Part shown: positions 24,345 to 36,195 of the stretch, in pieces | Numbering within the stretch: position 1 is the first letter of the stretch | How the letters are laid out: every line of letters starts with the position of its first letter | Assembly (NCBI GenBank): GCA_016169945.1 | Contig: JADLSH010000178.1 | Location: 62,001-126,000, forward strand | Length of the DNA: 64,000 nt | Reading direction: 5' to 3' | From: Trachythela sp. YZ-2020 | Taxonomy: Eukaryota; Cnidaria; Anthozoa; Malacalcyonacea; Clavulariidae | Translations under genes and position numbers: made by a program | Notes under the pieces: generated by a model | Database searches by the model: none | What the model saw: only the letters and a program-made list of their open reading frames with translations | What the model was told of the DNA's origin: nothing

Positions 24345-24460
24345 GGGCGGCCTTTACCATGCCCTTTCGTCAGGCAAAACGAACCCTAATCCCCAATTCT
24401 TAGACCTAAGTAGTTACGCTCCTGTCGGGAAGTGTCCACACTGTAAATAACGCGGAAATG
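24345..24460. repeat. dispersed repeat (partner 15448-15577)
   Basis: Same orientation as its partner. Confidence 0.65.
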
Positions 24461-27400
24461 CATTTGCCCACAGTTTTCCTGCATGCTGTTCTTCATTTTC
24501 TTTTATTTTGTTGGCAAAAGATATTAATACTTTGTAAGATATGTTTTCGGTGAGAAAAACTGGCACAGAAAAAGTGATGGATGACAGTTAAAAATGCAAG
24601 GTCTGGGACTCCTTCCAACAAAAAGTGTGAATGTTGTTTGATTGCACTAAATTATTTAAACGAAAATCTTTCATGCGTTAAAGATTGACAGATATAATGT
24701 TTTCATCAAGACAAAATGATGAATCACAAGCTATATTCAGCGTACATTACATTACATATGATCCTTGTGTTTTGAGCGAAGAAATCACCATTATTTTTGG
24801 TAACTTATTCCTGAAGGTTAGATATACCACCATTTTTTTGTTCGACAGGATCTCTCTTATCCGTATTATGGCTTTATCAGACACGATTTGATATTCGCAG
24901 TGCTCCAAATCTTTATTTACATTAAGTGACTATCAACCTACATGGTGTTGGGAGGGGGGGGGGGGGGTGTCGACTGTAGACAAACTCATTAAGTATGATT
25001 TGAATTATGTTAATATTGGAGGTTGGGACCAATAATTTAATGTTATTAAAAGCCGAAAGTGTTGGTTCTAAAATAGATGATTTGGTAGCCCTGTTGCTCG
25101 GGAGCCGCCCGTTGAAGTCATCAGACTCAGGCCACTTCTCTCCAGTTTAATGAGAAAGTTAGTATTCTGAATCAGTACCACCTTTTATGGTGTTTGAGGA
25201 TATGCATAATTTCTTTTGTTGGAGCCACAAAGTCTTTACGAGACCAACTTTTTCACTTTTCTAGCTGTCTACTGTTGACGTCCGTTTTACACACAGATTT
25301 CAATATACTCTGTATTGTAGCTATCAGGGTGTCATACTCTATGCCATAGTTTTATGACGAAAACTTTTGTCTCTTGTCACATAAAAAGTGCAACTGTGGC
25401 TACAGTCGCAATACTCTGCATCTGATTGGGAGCTTAAAAATACATGATTTAAATGTTGGTGGTTAACACCCAACTCTAAAATATAATATTTCTGGCTTAC
25501 CGAAAAGGGAACAACCTTGAAATGCTAGCTATAACAAGCACAATGCCGTACGTAGTAGGATCTGTATTATACTTTTAACTTGTATCCAAGTAACACTAGT
25601 CGGTCATATGGGCTAACAACTTACCATCCGAACAGAAGTGTCCAGACAACCAGACTCAGATCATTTTTAGTGCAAAGTTTTTAACTTTGCAGTATTGTGA
25701 TGAGGGGCGAAAATTTACACGAGCTATCATACATACATTCATAGATACATACATCATAGTGTAAACTTTCCGGGGGGTGCATACAATTTATGTTTCTTTT
25801 TAAATTTCATTAACATTTAGTGATTTAGTGCTTCAAGACAGGGCTTCACATGTTTGTTTAAATATTCTTTTGATCTTATGGCGATTTTACACAAACTATG
25901 CTGAATTAGAGTCTTTATATTGAACTTGAAACATTTGCTGAAGACGTTGATTTGACATTAAATTGGCGATCTTTCCCCCGGAACACCCGATTTTTTGTGC
26001 AATCTCAAATGCACGTGCGCTATCAAGTGCGTGGCCGCGAGGTGATTGCGAGATTCGTACGCGTGCCGTGTAGCGAGTCTAGCGACAAGAACATCATTTA
26101 TATTATTTGACATTTGCTTTCGAGAATATGATTATGACAAAATATTTAAAGACTGTATCTCAAATGCGAGTTTGCAGATTATATAAATGATAAGGAAGGT
26201 AAATGTGGTAGCAGTTTAAAGGCTATATTATTTCAAATACAACTATAGCCTTATGAACTATAGGGGCAATGCCAATGTGGCAATGTCAATAAACTTGTGC
26301 AAGTCGATGGCTGGATATATATAGTATACTGCGTGTATTCGATCTGTAATCTGTATTATGAACTGTAAAAACAGTGTAGACTATATTATCCGATTTATAT
26401 TATAACCTCGCCATGGTATAAAACGGAATCATATAAACGTGCTGCAAAGCCTGCAGTCCCAATAGTCGTGTTAATTTAAACTTTACAGTATACCTTGAAT
26501 TGATGGGATATAATTGTATTGGGATGTATAATATTTTAAAATAAATGTAAATTCTGATTTTCTGTGATATAAATAATTACGTTTGAAGTGTGAACGTAAA
26601 CAACAGTACTGTTTATATATGCATTGTCATTGACATTGTTAGGAAAACGAAAGTTACACAGTATTTCCGCTTTGAAAAAAATCCCCTTAAAAATTGTGTC
26701 GGTGTTCTAGTTGAAGGCAGTGGCCGACTATACACCCTTAGTTTTTATACTATTTCACCAAACAATTCAGATTTCCGACTTGGACTTACTTAACTTGGGC
26801 TAATATATAATAGCCGCCCGGAATTATAGAGTCAAACATATACAGTAGTCATATTATTGTAAACAAAATTTTCAACACAACATTTAATAATAATATGAAC
26901 CCTGTAATATTTACAAAACTAAACTATATCATACATGTAACTACTCTTTACTCTTTGTCCTTCTATAACTTAATACTGAGTATAAGTCATAAACATAACG
27001 ATTAACGAATGTTTTTCTTTCAACACAACGACAACGTAATATTTACTGTAACTATTCATCCACAACATTCATTGCCTTGATAACTTTGTCCTCTCTCAAG
27101 ATTACAAATAAAATCTTTTTTACTAAAAGCAAAGTTTCAATGATCATTTTCTTGGAAAGCTTGGTAGGGTCCGTCTCTTGTTACAAGTAATTATAAATGG
27201 GGCATAATTTGCCTGCGTATGTTTACGCTTGGCGTTAAAAACACGATTTTCAAAAGCGAAGTTAAAAATAGGCCTTCGAAAAACAAATGTCATGAGAACT
27301 TGACAATCTTGACATATAAATACTGCTACTAGCTATAATTCCATGCATGACTCATCTATTTACGTCAGCAATAAATACGCATACACTTCCCACGGCGAAT

Positions 27401-27950
27401 TGTGAAATATTCTTTATCGGCAGAACAAGGAGAGATTTTCCTGAAACATTACTTGCATTTACTTGTAAATTATGGTGTTACAGGATCCAAAATTCAACAA
27501 AAATATGTCTTCGCCGCAGAGTACTTCAGTGCTTCCATATTAATCTTTCGTTTTTCTTACTGAATTTCCCCCCATTTTCACTCCCATTTTCCTCAAAACT
27601 TATGGCTCTTTGAAACTTTGCACAATCCTTGGATCCCTAGTTAGTTTAATGATTCGCCCATGTTAACATTATATACATAATAAAAAAATAAAATTAGAAA
27701 ATTTTGGGCTAGATGTCTATAGAAACCTTACTTGGTGCAACGATATTTGATTTGGTACAGTACAAAGTAAGCGCCATACTAATCGAACGTATATAGTCGT
27801 AAGGAGCAGTAGGAATGTCCTACAATCAGCTACTGTTGTGAGAAAGTATAGGTCTCACAATATCGATTCAATTATTTTCCGTACACGTTACATCAATTCA
27901 GTATAGATTCGGGGGTTGAGTTGTGTAAAACTACCTGAAAAATACAATAA
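24461..27950. other. no gene recognised; one long G run
   Basis: About 3.5 kb without a convincing reading frame. A run of 14 G (24954-24967) could form a G-quadruplex. 25727-25760 is a short catacatacat-type simple repeat. The 88-codon plus frame at 27347-27613 has no motif. Confidence 0.4.
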
Positions 27951-28040
27951 GAACTTCGACGTTTCGAGCGAACGCCCTTAGTAGGACCTACTAACTTTTA
28001 TATTTTAACCCGAGCGGCCGAGGCGACGGTTAAAATGTGC
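27951..28040 (-). mobile_element. solo PLE terminal scrap with decayed hammerhead motif
   Basis: On the minus strand ctaagggcgttcgctcgaaa is followed by cgtcgaagttcttattgtat. GAAA, GTC and stem II (GGGC/GCTC) are kept, but the first core box is ctactaa where CUGANGA is required. No coding sequence is attached. The adjacent 28002-28036 is a small palindrome (attttaaccc ... ggttaaaat). Confidence 0.55.
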
Positions 28041-28621
28041 CAAGAACATCGCCATCCTGCTAGTGTTTCTTCACATTATATTTAACTGGTTTCAGAACTA
28101 TTTCTACAATTTGGATTCGTTTAATAAAAACAAACTTGTATTTATTTCAATAGTACGGCAGACTTGCATTCCCGTGATTTCGAATATAGTTCCTAGTCAT
28201 TTTTCTAAACGTGCTCCAAGTCCCTATTTACTGTATCTGATTCACATTTAGCTCGAAGAATGAGAACTTTTCTTTTTGTTTAGTTTCTCAGCATAGTTTT
28301 AAGCCACTCGTCGCGTTCAAATTCAGCGTGTTCAAATGTATTTTGTTCGGTAATATATTCATTATAGCGCTCAAAAACGTATTATGTATAAAAGTTATTA
28401 AAACGTATTATTATAGTTGTTGCAATTATATTTTAATTTATTTGTATATATATGTTGATATATTTTTGATATATTTTTCTGCAGTATTTAAATACATACC
28501 TCCAAAAGCAATACAATGACACGACACGACCACGCTGATTATCAAGTTAAATTTGCAATAGTAAAGTATTCTCCAAAATCAGCAGCATAAACTAAGTATT
28601 CAACGGAAAATGTTCCAAACA
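28041..28621. other. no gene recognised
   Basis: Very AT-rich; two 62-63 codon frames without motif. Confidence 0.35.
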
Positions 28622-28941
28622 ATGGACCATTCCCCTATTAAACTAACTTTTGGAAACTAACTTTTGGAAACTAGGAAATTGTATCAGTACAGCTGGAAAG
28701 AGCATCCTAAGTTTAGTAAAATTGCAAGGTTTGGTTGCGAAATGTTGTAAAATGTGGAAAATATAGCGCTGTGAAGTTGGTAAATTTTGTATACTTTTGT
28801 ATACTTTTGTATTACGCGCGGAAAACGGTTACCACTTTTAAAAACCAAACTTTGCAATTTTACTAAACATAGGATGCTCTTTCCAGCTGTACTGATACAA
28901 TTTCCTAGTTCAAAAGTTAGTTTATTAGGGGAATGGTCCAT
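28622..28941. mobile_element. hairpin MITE, about 320 bp
   Basis: atggaccattcccctattaa on the left mirrors ttattaggggaatggtccat on the right, and the arms pair for about 95 bp (caattttactaaac, gctctttccagctgtactga and inverses). The left arm has an internal duplication of aactaacttttggaa. The loop carries a ttttgtatac tandem. No coding capacity. Confidence 0.75.
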
Positions 28942-29062
28942 TTCCATCACCGGGTTCTATAACAAAATTTAAGTTTATGTTTATAAAGACTAATGGCATA
29001 AATTAGTATATAAATATTTCAAAATAGTTCAATATAGAATTGGTTAAACTATCGAAACATAT

Positions 29063-29136
29063 AGATCGTGTAAAAATTGCGTGCATCTATTCACGATATT
29101 AATACGAGCTAAAACTATGTGTCAAATTAATAAATT
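29063..29136. repeat. left arm of a 72-bp inverted repeat around a PLE
   Basis: agatcgtgtaaaaattgcgt through ctatgtgtcaaattaataaa is the near-perfect inverse of 31713-31784. The pair flanks the PLE reverse transcriptase relic (29682-31700) and may be its inverted terminal repeats or an older foldback target. Confidence 0.75.
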
Positions 29137-29189
29137 GATAGAAAATATGTAAACATACTTACGATGTTTCCGGTGAATTCTCGTCACTT

Positions 29190-29423
29190 CCTGGTTCTCA
29201 GGCAGACATATGAGTGTATTGCGCGATCGTGTATGATTACGTCATTTATGGAAAACGTTGTTCGTTTCAAAATGGCGTGCGTGCAAATGTCTTGTAAAAT
29301 GGGATATTGTGAATGAAAGGTTGCCGAAATCCTGGTTGTAAACGTGTAAAGTCGGCAATAAAGAAAAGCTGGAGGATTTGTGAATGTTTATTCATTGGTA
29401 CACGTAAATATCCACAGCAAAAT
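29190..29423 (+). promoter_or_regulatory. promoter-like stretch with possible small first exon
   Basis: Within 60 bp there are an ETS-like cacttcctgg (29198), a CRE-type attacgtcat (29238-29247) and a YY1-like caaaatggcg (29269-29277). An ATG at 29313 opens a 37-codon cysteine-rich frame (MKGCRNPGCKR, WRICECLF) that runs to aaaat|gtgagt, a near-ideal splice donor at 29423/29424. An overlapping 14-codon upstream ORF starts at 29272. No downstream exon could be identified. It might be a host gene's first exon, or sequence inside the element. Confidence 0.35.
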
Positions 29424-29681
29424 GTGAGTTTATTATACAGAATTCTACGATGTCAATTATCAACACACATGTGATTCGATTCACAATTTAATATTTTATA
29501 TACCTTATATACTATAAATATCCTGATATCTTGCAAGAATCTCTGCCTACTATATACATATATGACGGTGCCTCCTAAAATTTTTATTTGGTGTTATAAA
29601 ATATGATATAAATTATGAATAGGCTATCCTCATCAATCATTTACTGAGTGAGAGTTTATAGTTCTGAATATTATATCAGTG

Positions 29682-31700
29682 TCACGTGTGTTTAGAACGT
29701 ATAAAATGTTCTCTTAGATTCTTGTGTCTCTGGAAGGCGACCGTTGGTGCAGTTGGAAAGATCCCCGCAAGATATCTGTCGCTTTCAATATATGCCCAGT
29801 GTTGTCGCAGGATTCTGTTCACTTGGTGCAGTCGTGGATGGTATGGTATCACAAATGGTAGGACTGATGGTCTGCTTGTTCTCTGGGATGTGTTATCGAG
29901 TAAGTATGATTGGGTGTAAATGCTTGCTCTGTCTACAGCCTGTAGGATATCGTCATCTTTATAGCCACGAGCGAGCAAAACTGCCCTCAGGTGTTGCACC
30001 CTCGAGGCAAATCAGTCGTCGTCCGTGATTATGCGACGATATCTCAACATTTGACTGTACACTAAGCCAGCTTTACATTGTTTGGGATGGAATGAGTTAT
30101 TGTGTAAAAGCGGTTGGCAATCCGTTGGTTTGATGTAAAGGTCTGATTTGATTTTGCCGTCCGCATCCTTATAAATTGTTGTGTCCAAAAAATTAACTTC
30201 TTTTTCCGAATAGGTGTACTCAAATTTAATTGTTTTATGAAACGAATTCAATTTGTCCATAAATTGTTTAAGTGCAACTAGACCATGTGTCCAGATAATA
30301 AAGCCGTCATCGAGAAATCGACGGTAAAACAAAGGCTTTTCGTTGTGCCTTAAAGTTTTGAAAAAAGATTCTTCTAGTTCAGCCATGAAAATGTTTGCAA
30401 AGGATGGTGCCGTTTTTGTGCCCATGGCTGTGCCGTGTTTTTGCAAATATAATTTTCCTTCGAATGTGAAATAGTTACGTCTCATGGTGTAATCGAGAAA
30501 TTGTTCAATTACCGGCAACAAGGGCCAGTCATCTGAGTAAAATGATTTCAAGGCTTGCATGCATGTATTTATCCCTTCACTGATTGGTATGTTGGTGTAT
30601 AAGGATTTCACATCAATTGTGACTAATATGGTGCCCTATGGGAGGGAGTCCGTTAAATTCAAAATGATGCTTAGAAAGTGATTTGTATCCTTAATGTAGG
30701 ATGGTATTGTTTCTGTTATCGGATTTAGATATTTGTCCACGAAATGCGACAGGTTGTCGGTGGGCGATCCACATCCCGAAATGATTGGCCTACCGGGTAC
30801 ATTTTTCTTGTGTATTTTGGGCAGCATGTAAAATATGGGTACGCGTGGGATCGTTTCCGGTAACAGAAACATAAATGTTTTATGATCAATCAGATGTGAA
30901 CATAGAATTTCATGCAAATATTTGGTAATTTCTCCGGATAAACTGTTCAACATCAATCTAGGCTGAGAATCAACCAGTTCGTAATTCTGGGGGTTGGAAA
31001 GTTGCGTGTGTGCCTCTGTCTTATAGTCCTTGGAGGACCAAATCACAACGGCACCGCCCTTGTCCGCAGGCTTTATGATGTGTTTTTCGTTCCTTTCATA
31101 GTTTGATATAAAATCTCGTTCTTTTCCAGTCAGGTTGTCATGCATGTTAAATTGCTTTTCATGAAAATTTTCTCTTAAGGTAGCCAAAATGTTCGCAATG
31201 TATGCCACAAGATTTTCGTTTGTTGGTTGTGGTGGTTCCCAAGTACTGGGAGTTCTAAAATCATGGCTCTCGTTGTTAATCTCCATGTCAAAGAAATAAT
31301 ATTTGATGTACATGCATCGGCGGAATTTTAGAAATGCATGATAAACAATTTCCCATGCAACCGGTTTTGGCTTCGGTACAAATTTTAAACCCTTGTTCAA
31401 GACTGAAATGAGGGGCTTGGGTAGTTGTTCTTTTGTTAGGTTCACAACCAATTTGTTGTCGACCTTTTCATTCAATTGTTTAAATAAACATTTTTTCTCT
31501 TTGCATTTTTTAGAAATCCGTCTCCGTTGTTTGACATTCAAAAATTGTTTCATGCTGGTTCGTTTACCTGGAAGTGTTTTAGAAATAGGAGGATTTATTG
31601 TCGCCAACCCTGGTGGGTTGGCTGATGGCGAAAATGTGGAACAGTTGGAGGTGATGGATCCAGCAACATCAGGTCTGGTGGTGTGTCCCTTTTTTATTAA
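29682..31700 (-). pseudogene. Penelope-like reverse transcriptase, no GIY-YIG domain
   Basis: One minus-strand frame of about 670 codons broken by only two in-frame stops: TAG near 30635 and TGA near 30010. Motifs in order: a basic N-terminus, IIKPADKGGAVVIW (about residues 178-190 of the first open block), MLPKIHKKNVPGRPIISGCG, then TIDVKSLYTNIP (RT motif A), HGTAMGTKTAPSFANIFM (motif B), RRFLDDGFIIW (motif C, catalytic DD), FLDTTIYK and YIKPTDC. This is the PLE reverse transcriptase, which copies element RNA at a nicked target. The frame ends soon after NLREHFIRSKHT, where PLEs normally pass into a linker and GIY-YIG nuclease; none follows. Either the 3' part was lost or this belongs to an endonuclease-free lineage. 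Nearly intact, so fairly young. Confidence 0.85.
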
Positions 31701-31712
31701 TTATTATCCTGA

Positions 31713-31784
31713 TTTATTAATTTAACACATAGTTTTAGCTCGTATTAATATCGTGAATAGATGCACGCAATTTTTACACGATCT
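31713..31784. repeat. right arm of the 72-bp inverted repeat
   Basis: Inverse of 29063-29136; begins about 13 bp upstream of the PLE reading frame. Confidence 0.75.
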
Positions 31785-34428
31785 AAGGCAATGATTTTCA
31801 TGATAATCGCTGCCAACTAATTACACAAAATATTTTGCTGACGACATCCCATTTATTTCTGAGCGTTTTCCTACATGATATACTATATAAACAATCCTTT
31901 TATAAATCTAATAATATCCACATGGCACACAGTCCACATTGGGTACGGCCACAAAACACAATTTCAAAATCCACCTCCGTTAAACTTAGTTTATCGCAAA
32001 TCCCGTCAACGCTGACGCCACGCGTACAATACAGCGGCCTCTTGGGTTTCAAACATATACAATAATATATTTAGTGATCAGGACATATATCCTCCTCCTT
32101 TACTGCAACACTCCAACCTAGCTTTCGTATACAACGGGCGCGTCGTTCCAAGGCTCGCCGGTGAGCTAGAAACGCGCCCCCCTGATCGTGCTTGGAGCCT
32201 GATGAATCACGATCACACGGGTAGAATGCATGCAGTTATAACTTCTGCAAATGTATGCATTCTAGTTGTCTTCGTAACTTTTATAACACCCGGGTTTTGC
32301 AATTCTCTCAACACACCTTTCTCTCTTTCTTCTTTCACCTTCCAAGTAGCTAGATGGGAGTGTCAAGGGCCATGATCCACATGCCTAGCCCAGCTCCAAG
32401 CCCATTTTACACACAGGATATAGAAATTACACAATGAATTGGAGACTCGTTCGGAAACCTAACCCGCATCATCAGTCCACCCCCCCCCCTCCCATAGCCA
32501 CGCCCATCCATGGGCATGCCCCTTTACACACCACACAAAGCACTCACGATACAGTACACTGTGCAACACCACCCTAAGGACAAAGCTTATTAAAATGAGC
32601 AATTGTCCAACCCTATGTTCTTCACACAGACACATGTTCACTGCACCCAAAATATATGCAAAAGACTTTTTGATGGGAAAGGGTTTGTGCCTTTGTTATT
32701 GGCTTTCAACATGCATGTGGTCAATGGGATCATTATTTCGATTCCGTGACTTTCTTGTCGCCGGATCACATCGTGCATGCGAAATATATGTTGGTTCAGG
32801 GTGAGTGCGGTTGTTATCATGCATGGACCTATGCTAGCATGAGGCACTGACACAAAGATACAACTTTCCAACATTCCCCACTGGTCATTTTTACACAAAC
32901 GACGGCAAGAGAGAACGTGGGTAGTTCCTAACAGATGATTACACTGCATTTGAACATGAAACAATTGCACAAAACACCAACTTTCCTATCAAAATCATTT
33001 CCTATTTTTGTCTGGGAAATTTGGAATTTCCTTAAAGTGGAAACACCACAGTAAAATCCGACATGGATCTCACACGCCCTTCAAATGTTTAGAAATTATA
33101 CTAAGACTAATTCGAGGTCGAAATCACACAGCCAAACGTATCCTAGGCGGGAGACTTAGGCATGTAATTCATGAAAATGCCTGTCTAGATTTTTTGAAAA
33201 ATGTTCACAAGGTCCTACTCACGTTGATAAACCTAAACTGGTTCCCAGCTGTGACCTCTGCTATTTTCATGATTAACCCCTCGGTTCTTTGAGGAATTAC
33301 GGCAGATCGACTATCATGGGACTTTACATGATGTCCTAAGTCAGTCACAGCCACCTACGGAGGATGGAACCACGTAAAAACAATGACATGAAGACAACAC
33401 AAATTGCCATATTAACGCCATCACAGTCTCTCCCGCTCAAAGACGTTAGATCAAAGCACATCATGTGATATACTACACACGTCATAACATCAACACTTTC
33501 ATATATTTGTTACTTCATGTAATACATTATCGTAAATAGCACATTGATCATATTACCAATGATTGTCAACACATGATCTCAAATGTTTACAAGTCAGATT
33601 GCAGGAATGACTTTCATGAAGTTCATACTGTCCTGAAGACGGAACATAGTAACGGTAGGATCCAAAAAACCGATACTCTATACACATGATATAGAAATTA
33701 CACACAAAATCGAAGATAAAATACATGGCACTACTCCAAAACCCGACGAAACTTGGTTGAATTATTCTTTGGTCAACTGGCATTGTGTTAAAGTACAACA
33801 CTTGGATGATACTTGCGAGGCTCGGTGATAAAAAGCAAACAAATAGGCAAAATATAGCTGAAATCGTGTTCTGGCGGGGGGTAAGTGAAATTAAATGTGT
33901 TATATCTCAACAAAACAATATCATTCCTTATGAAATTTATAATAATTATATTAAAATAAGCACATTTTTTCATCCTATAACAAACATTTTTAGGAAATAA
34001 GAAAACATAGACTTTGCCAGGTGAATGAGTAATTTGATGCATAATTAGCAGTTGACCTGGGATGGTGCATAGTCATTTTCTGGTAAAATATGATACCTAG
34101 ACAAAATTTCACCCTCCAGTGGCCACCCCTAAAAGGAACCATTCTAAACATTATAAGCAATTCAGAAAGGCTGTAGCTTTGGCGGTTCAGGATTTAGAGC
34201 TATGTCGACAGTGCTGTTTCTGGGCGTGGTCATTTTCAGTACTTTCGCCCCGGATGCGGGTTTTCGCACATATGCCATGTTGACCGCCATGGTCATTTTA
34301 CCCTTAAACAGTTGAGATAATCTGTCCTAAATGAAATGCATACAAACTCCTTTACAGGTCCTAGACTATTCGTATATACTATATAGCTTGATATAGGAAA
34401 AAAAATTAAAAAATGTCCTGGTGGTAAA
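31785..34428. other. no gene recognised
   Basis: 2.6 kb with scattered frames of up to 110 codons (32638-32970 -, 33008-33292 +) that show no known motif. There is a C-run at 32480-32492 and a GC-rich patch near 32130-32180. Confidence 0.4.
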
Positions 34429-34790
34429 TAGGTTTATAAAATGGTATCTATACAACTTATATGTCGGATTTTTTCCCGCTTTCCTTCCAAAATTTGTGTC
34501 CGCTAAAACTAAAAATTGTTCAGACAACAACATTTCGTTCTGTGGCGTGCGTGTATTGCAATAACGTCTTTACATTATTTTAACGAAATGATCTTAAAAA
34601 TGGTAATTATCATATACATTCAATTTTTGACACAATAATAAGCAAATGGATTTAGTTTGAAAATGTTTTTGAAAAAAGACAGACGTGAGCGGTATGAATA
34701 TTTTTTCACTTTGCCCTTCGACCTGATTTGATCTTCGACGAATGACCTTGACTAAAACTATTCCAAGGTCAAGGTCACAGAATACAATAC
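34429..34790. repeat. dispersed repeat R5, copy 1 (partner 51897-52245)
   Basis: Same orientation as 51897-52245. Shared blocks include ggtttataaaatg, caacatttcgtt, tggcgtgcgtgt, gcggtatgaatattttttt and ccttgactaa. Both copies end at gtcacagaata. About 350 bp, clearly diverged. A decayed interspersed element is likely. Confidence 0.7.
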
Positions 34791-34860
34791 AATACAATAC
34801 TTTATTGAACTCTCCCCAAAGAAAGGCTTTTTAGAGCCAATCACAACTACAGTGCTAATT
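34784..34860 (-). mobile_element. LINE-type 3' tail with (ATTGT)n
   Basis: On the minus strand, ggggagagttcaataaagta leads into ttgtattgtattgtattc. An aataaagt signal followed by a short microsatellite is how L2/CR1-type LINEs end. No coding part is attached that I can recognise. Confidence 0.4.
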
Positions 34861-35489
34861 TGAAAATATCTGCAGTGTACTTTGTATACTGGTACAATAT
34901 AAATGCAACTTCTAGCTGGGGGTAAAATTTAATAAAGTCAATAAAGGACAACAATGTTTTATGCCAACATTGTGCAACATCATCCGATATTTTTTAGACA
35001 AACATTATTGGCTTTGTTTGCCTTAAGGCTTTAGGCTTTACAAGCAATGAATAAATAAACTAGTAGTTACTATCGCAAGGAAAGTGCTGCCTTGACTCCC
35101 AAACTGCATGCAAAATTCCTCGACCAAATAGTAATATTGAACGTATTTATATTGCTAATGGCACACTGTATGTATAGATTTATTTTCTTGTCCAAACGAT
35201 GAGATTACAACAGTGCGATTACAACACTGTGATTATTGTAAATAATAATATATAAGAAGTACACATGCTAAACAAACATGTCACAACAGTCTTTGTTCCC
35301 AATCTGTAGATATTTCATTTCATATTTATTTAGCATTTAGCTTCCATCAGTGTTCATCTGTACTGTCTAGTGAATTGTCAAAATACATGATTATACAGCA
35401 AACCAACATAATAGTATATCTCTCCAAAACAACTCTGAGCAGGGATCCACATGACATATGTTGGAAATATTTAATTCTTTATATCGCAG
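34861..35489. other. no gene recognised
   Basis: AT-rich, no motif. Confidence 0.35.
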
Positions 35490-35589
35490 ATTCCATCCCA
35501 TTACAGATGATGTAATATATCCATATTATTTTGTAAGTTTGTAACAACCATTTTTTTCAAGTAAATATAACATAATTTATCAACCAAAT

Positions 35590-36195
35590 TTGGTTTTCAT
35601 TTTCTGCCTCAACAGGCAGTCAATGTTACTTTGTGCCACAACTGGCTCTGCCACAATGGGCAGATCAATAATATTTTGTGCCTCAACACGCTCCACAGGT
35701 TCTATCACAATGAGCTATTCCATTTAAAATCCGTAACCCCCCCCCCCTCTATCGAGGACAGGGGTTTTTCTATAACCCTGAAGAATTCCTGACTTTCAAC
35801 AGTTAACCTGAGGAATTTTGTATTTACAACACCTACCCCTGAAGAATTCCTGTCTTACAGCTATTACCCCTGAAGAATTTGACTGCAACCCCCTGAAGAA
35901 TACAATTTTTTTACTCAACCTCTGAAGAATTCCAAGCCTAAATAGTCACACCCCTGAAGAATTTCAAGGCAAAATGGCCCCTTACCCCTGAAGAATTCCA
36001 GGGTCCTCCATAGGGGGGGTACGGTATTAAATGGAATAGCCCAATGGGTAGATCAATGTTTCTTTCTGCCACAATGGGCATATCAATATTTTGTGCCTCA
36101 ATGGGCTCTACCACAACAGGTAGATTGATATTTTGTGCTATGATCACAGGTACAGGCTCTATGACTACAGCTAGATCACTATTTGTCACCGTCAT
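35590..36195 (-). pseudogene. unrecognised repeat protein fragment, split by a MITE
   Basis: Frame from an ATG at 36195 (MTVTNSDLAVVIEPV) that passes through three or four copies of a [E-P-x-E-A-Q-N-I-D-L-P-I-V-A] unit, about 42-45 nt each. It is interrupted by the MITE at 35714-36040 and resumes with IVIEPVERVEAQNIIDLP, ending at a TGA near 35583. Where the arms differ by one indel, the other arm reads EAENENQIWLINYG and stays open. No domain recognised; acidic/hydrophobic alternation only. No splice signals assigned. Could equally be a non-coding minisatellite that happens to be open. Confidence 0.35.
35714..36040. mobile_element. MITE carrying a CCCCTGAAGAATTC minisatellite
   Basis: Ends gctattccatttaaaatccg and the inverse acggtattaaatggaatagc, each next to a C or G run. 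Eight copies of (a)cccctgaagaattc lie inside at about 35775, 35805, 35835, 35866, 35888, 35918, 35949 and 35982, i.e. mostly 30-33 bp apart. Flanks cacaatgag and cccaatggg resemble a mutated 9-bp target duplication. Confidence 0.75.

Noticed and set aside
29686..30028. Plus-strand frames of 77 and 94 codons
   Set aside because: Antisense shadows of the PLE reverse transcriptase C-terminus.
31393..31725. 110-codon plus frame
   Set aside because: Antisense shadow of the PLE N-terminal region.
32190..32230. CTGATGAATC box as a hammerhead candidate
   Set aside because: No GAAA box or stem II/III partner at the right distance.
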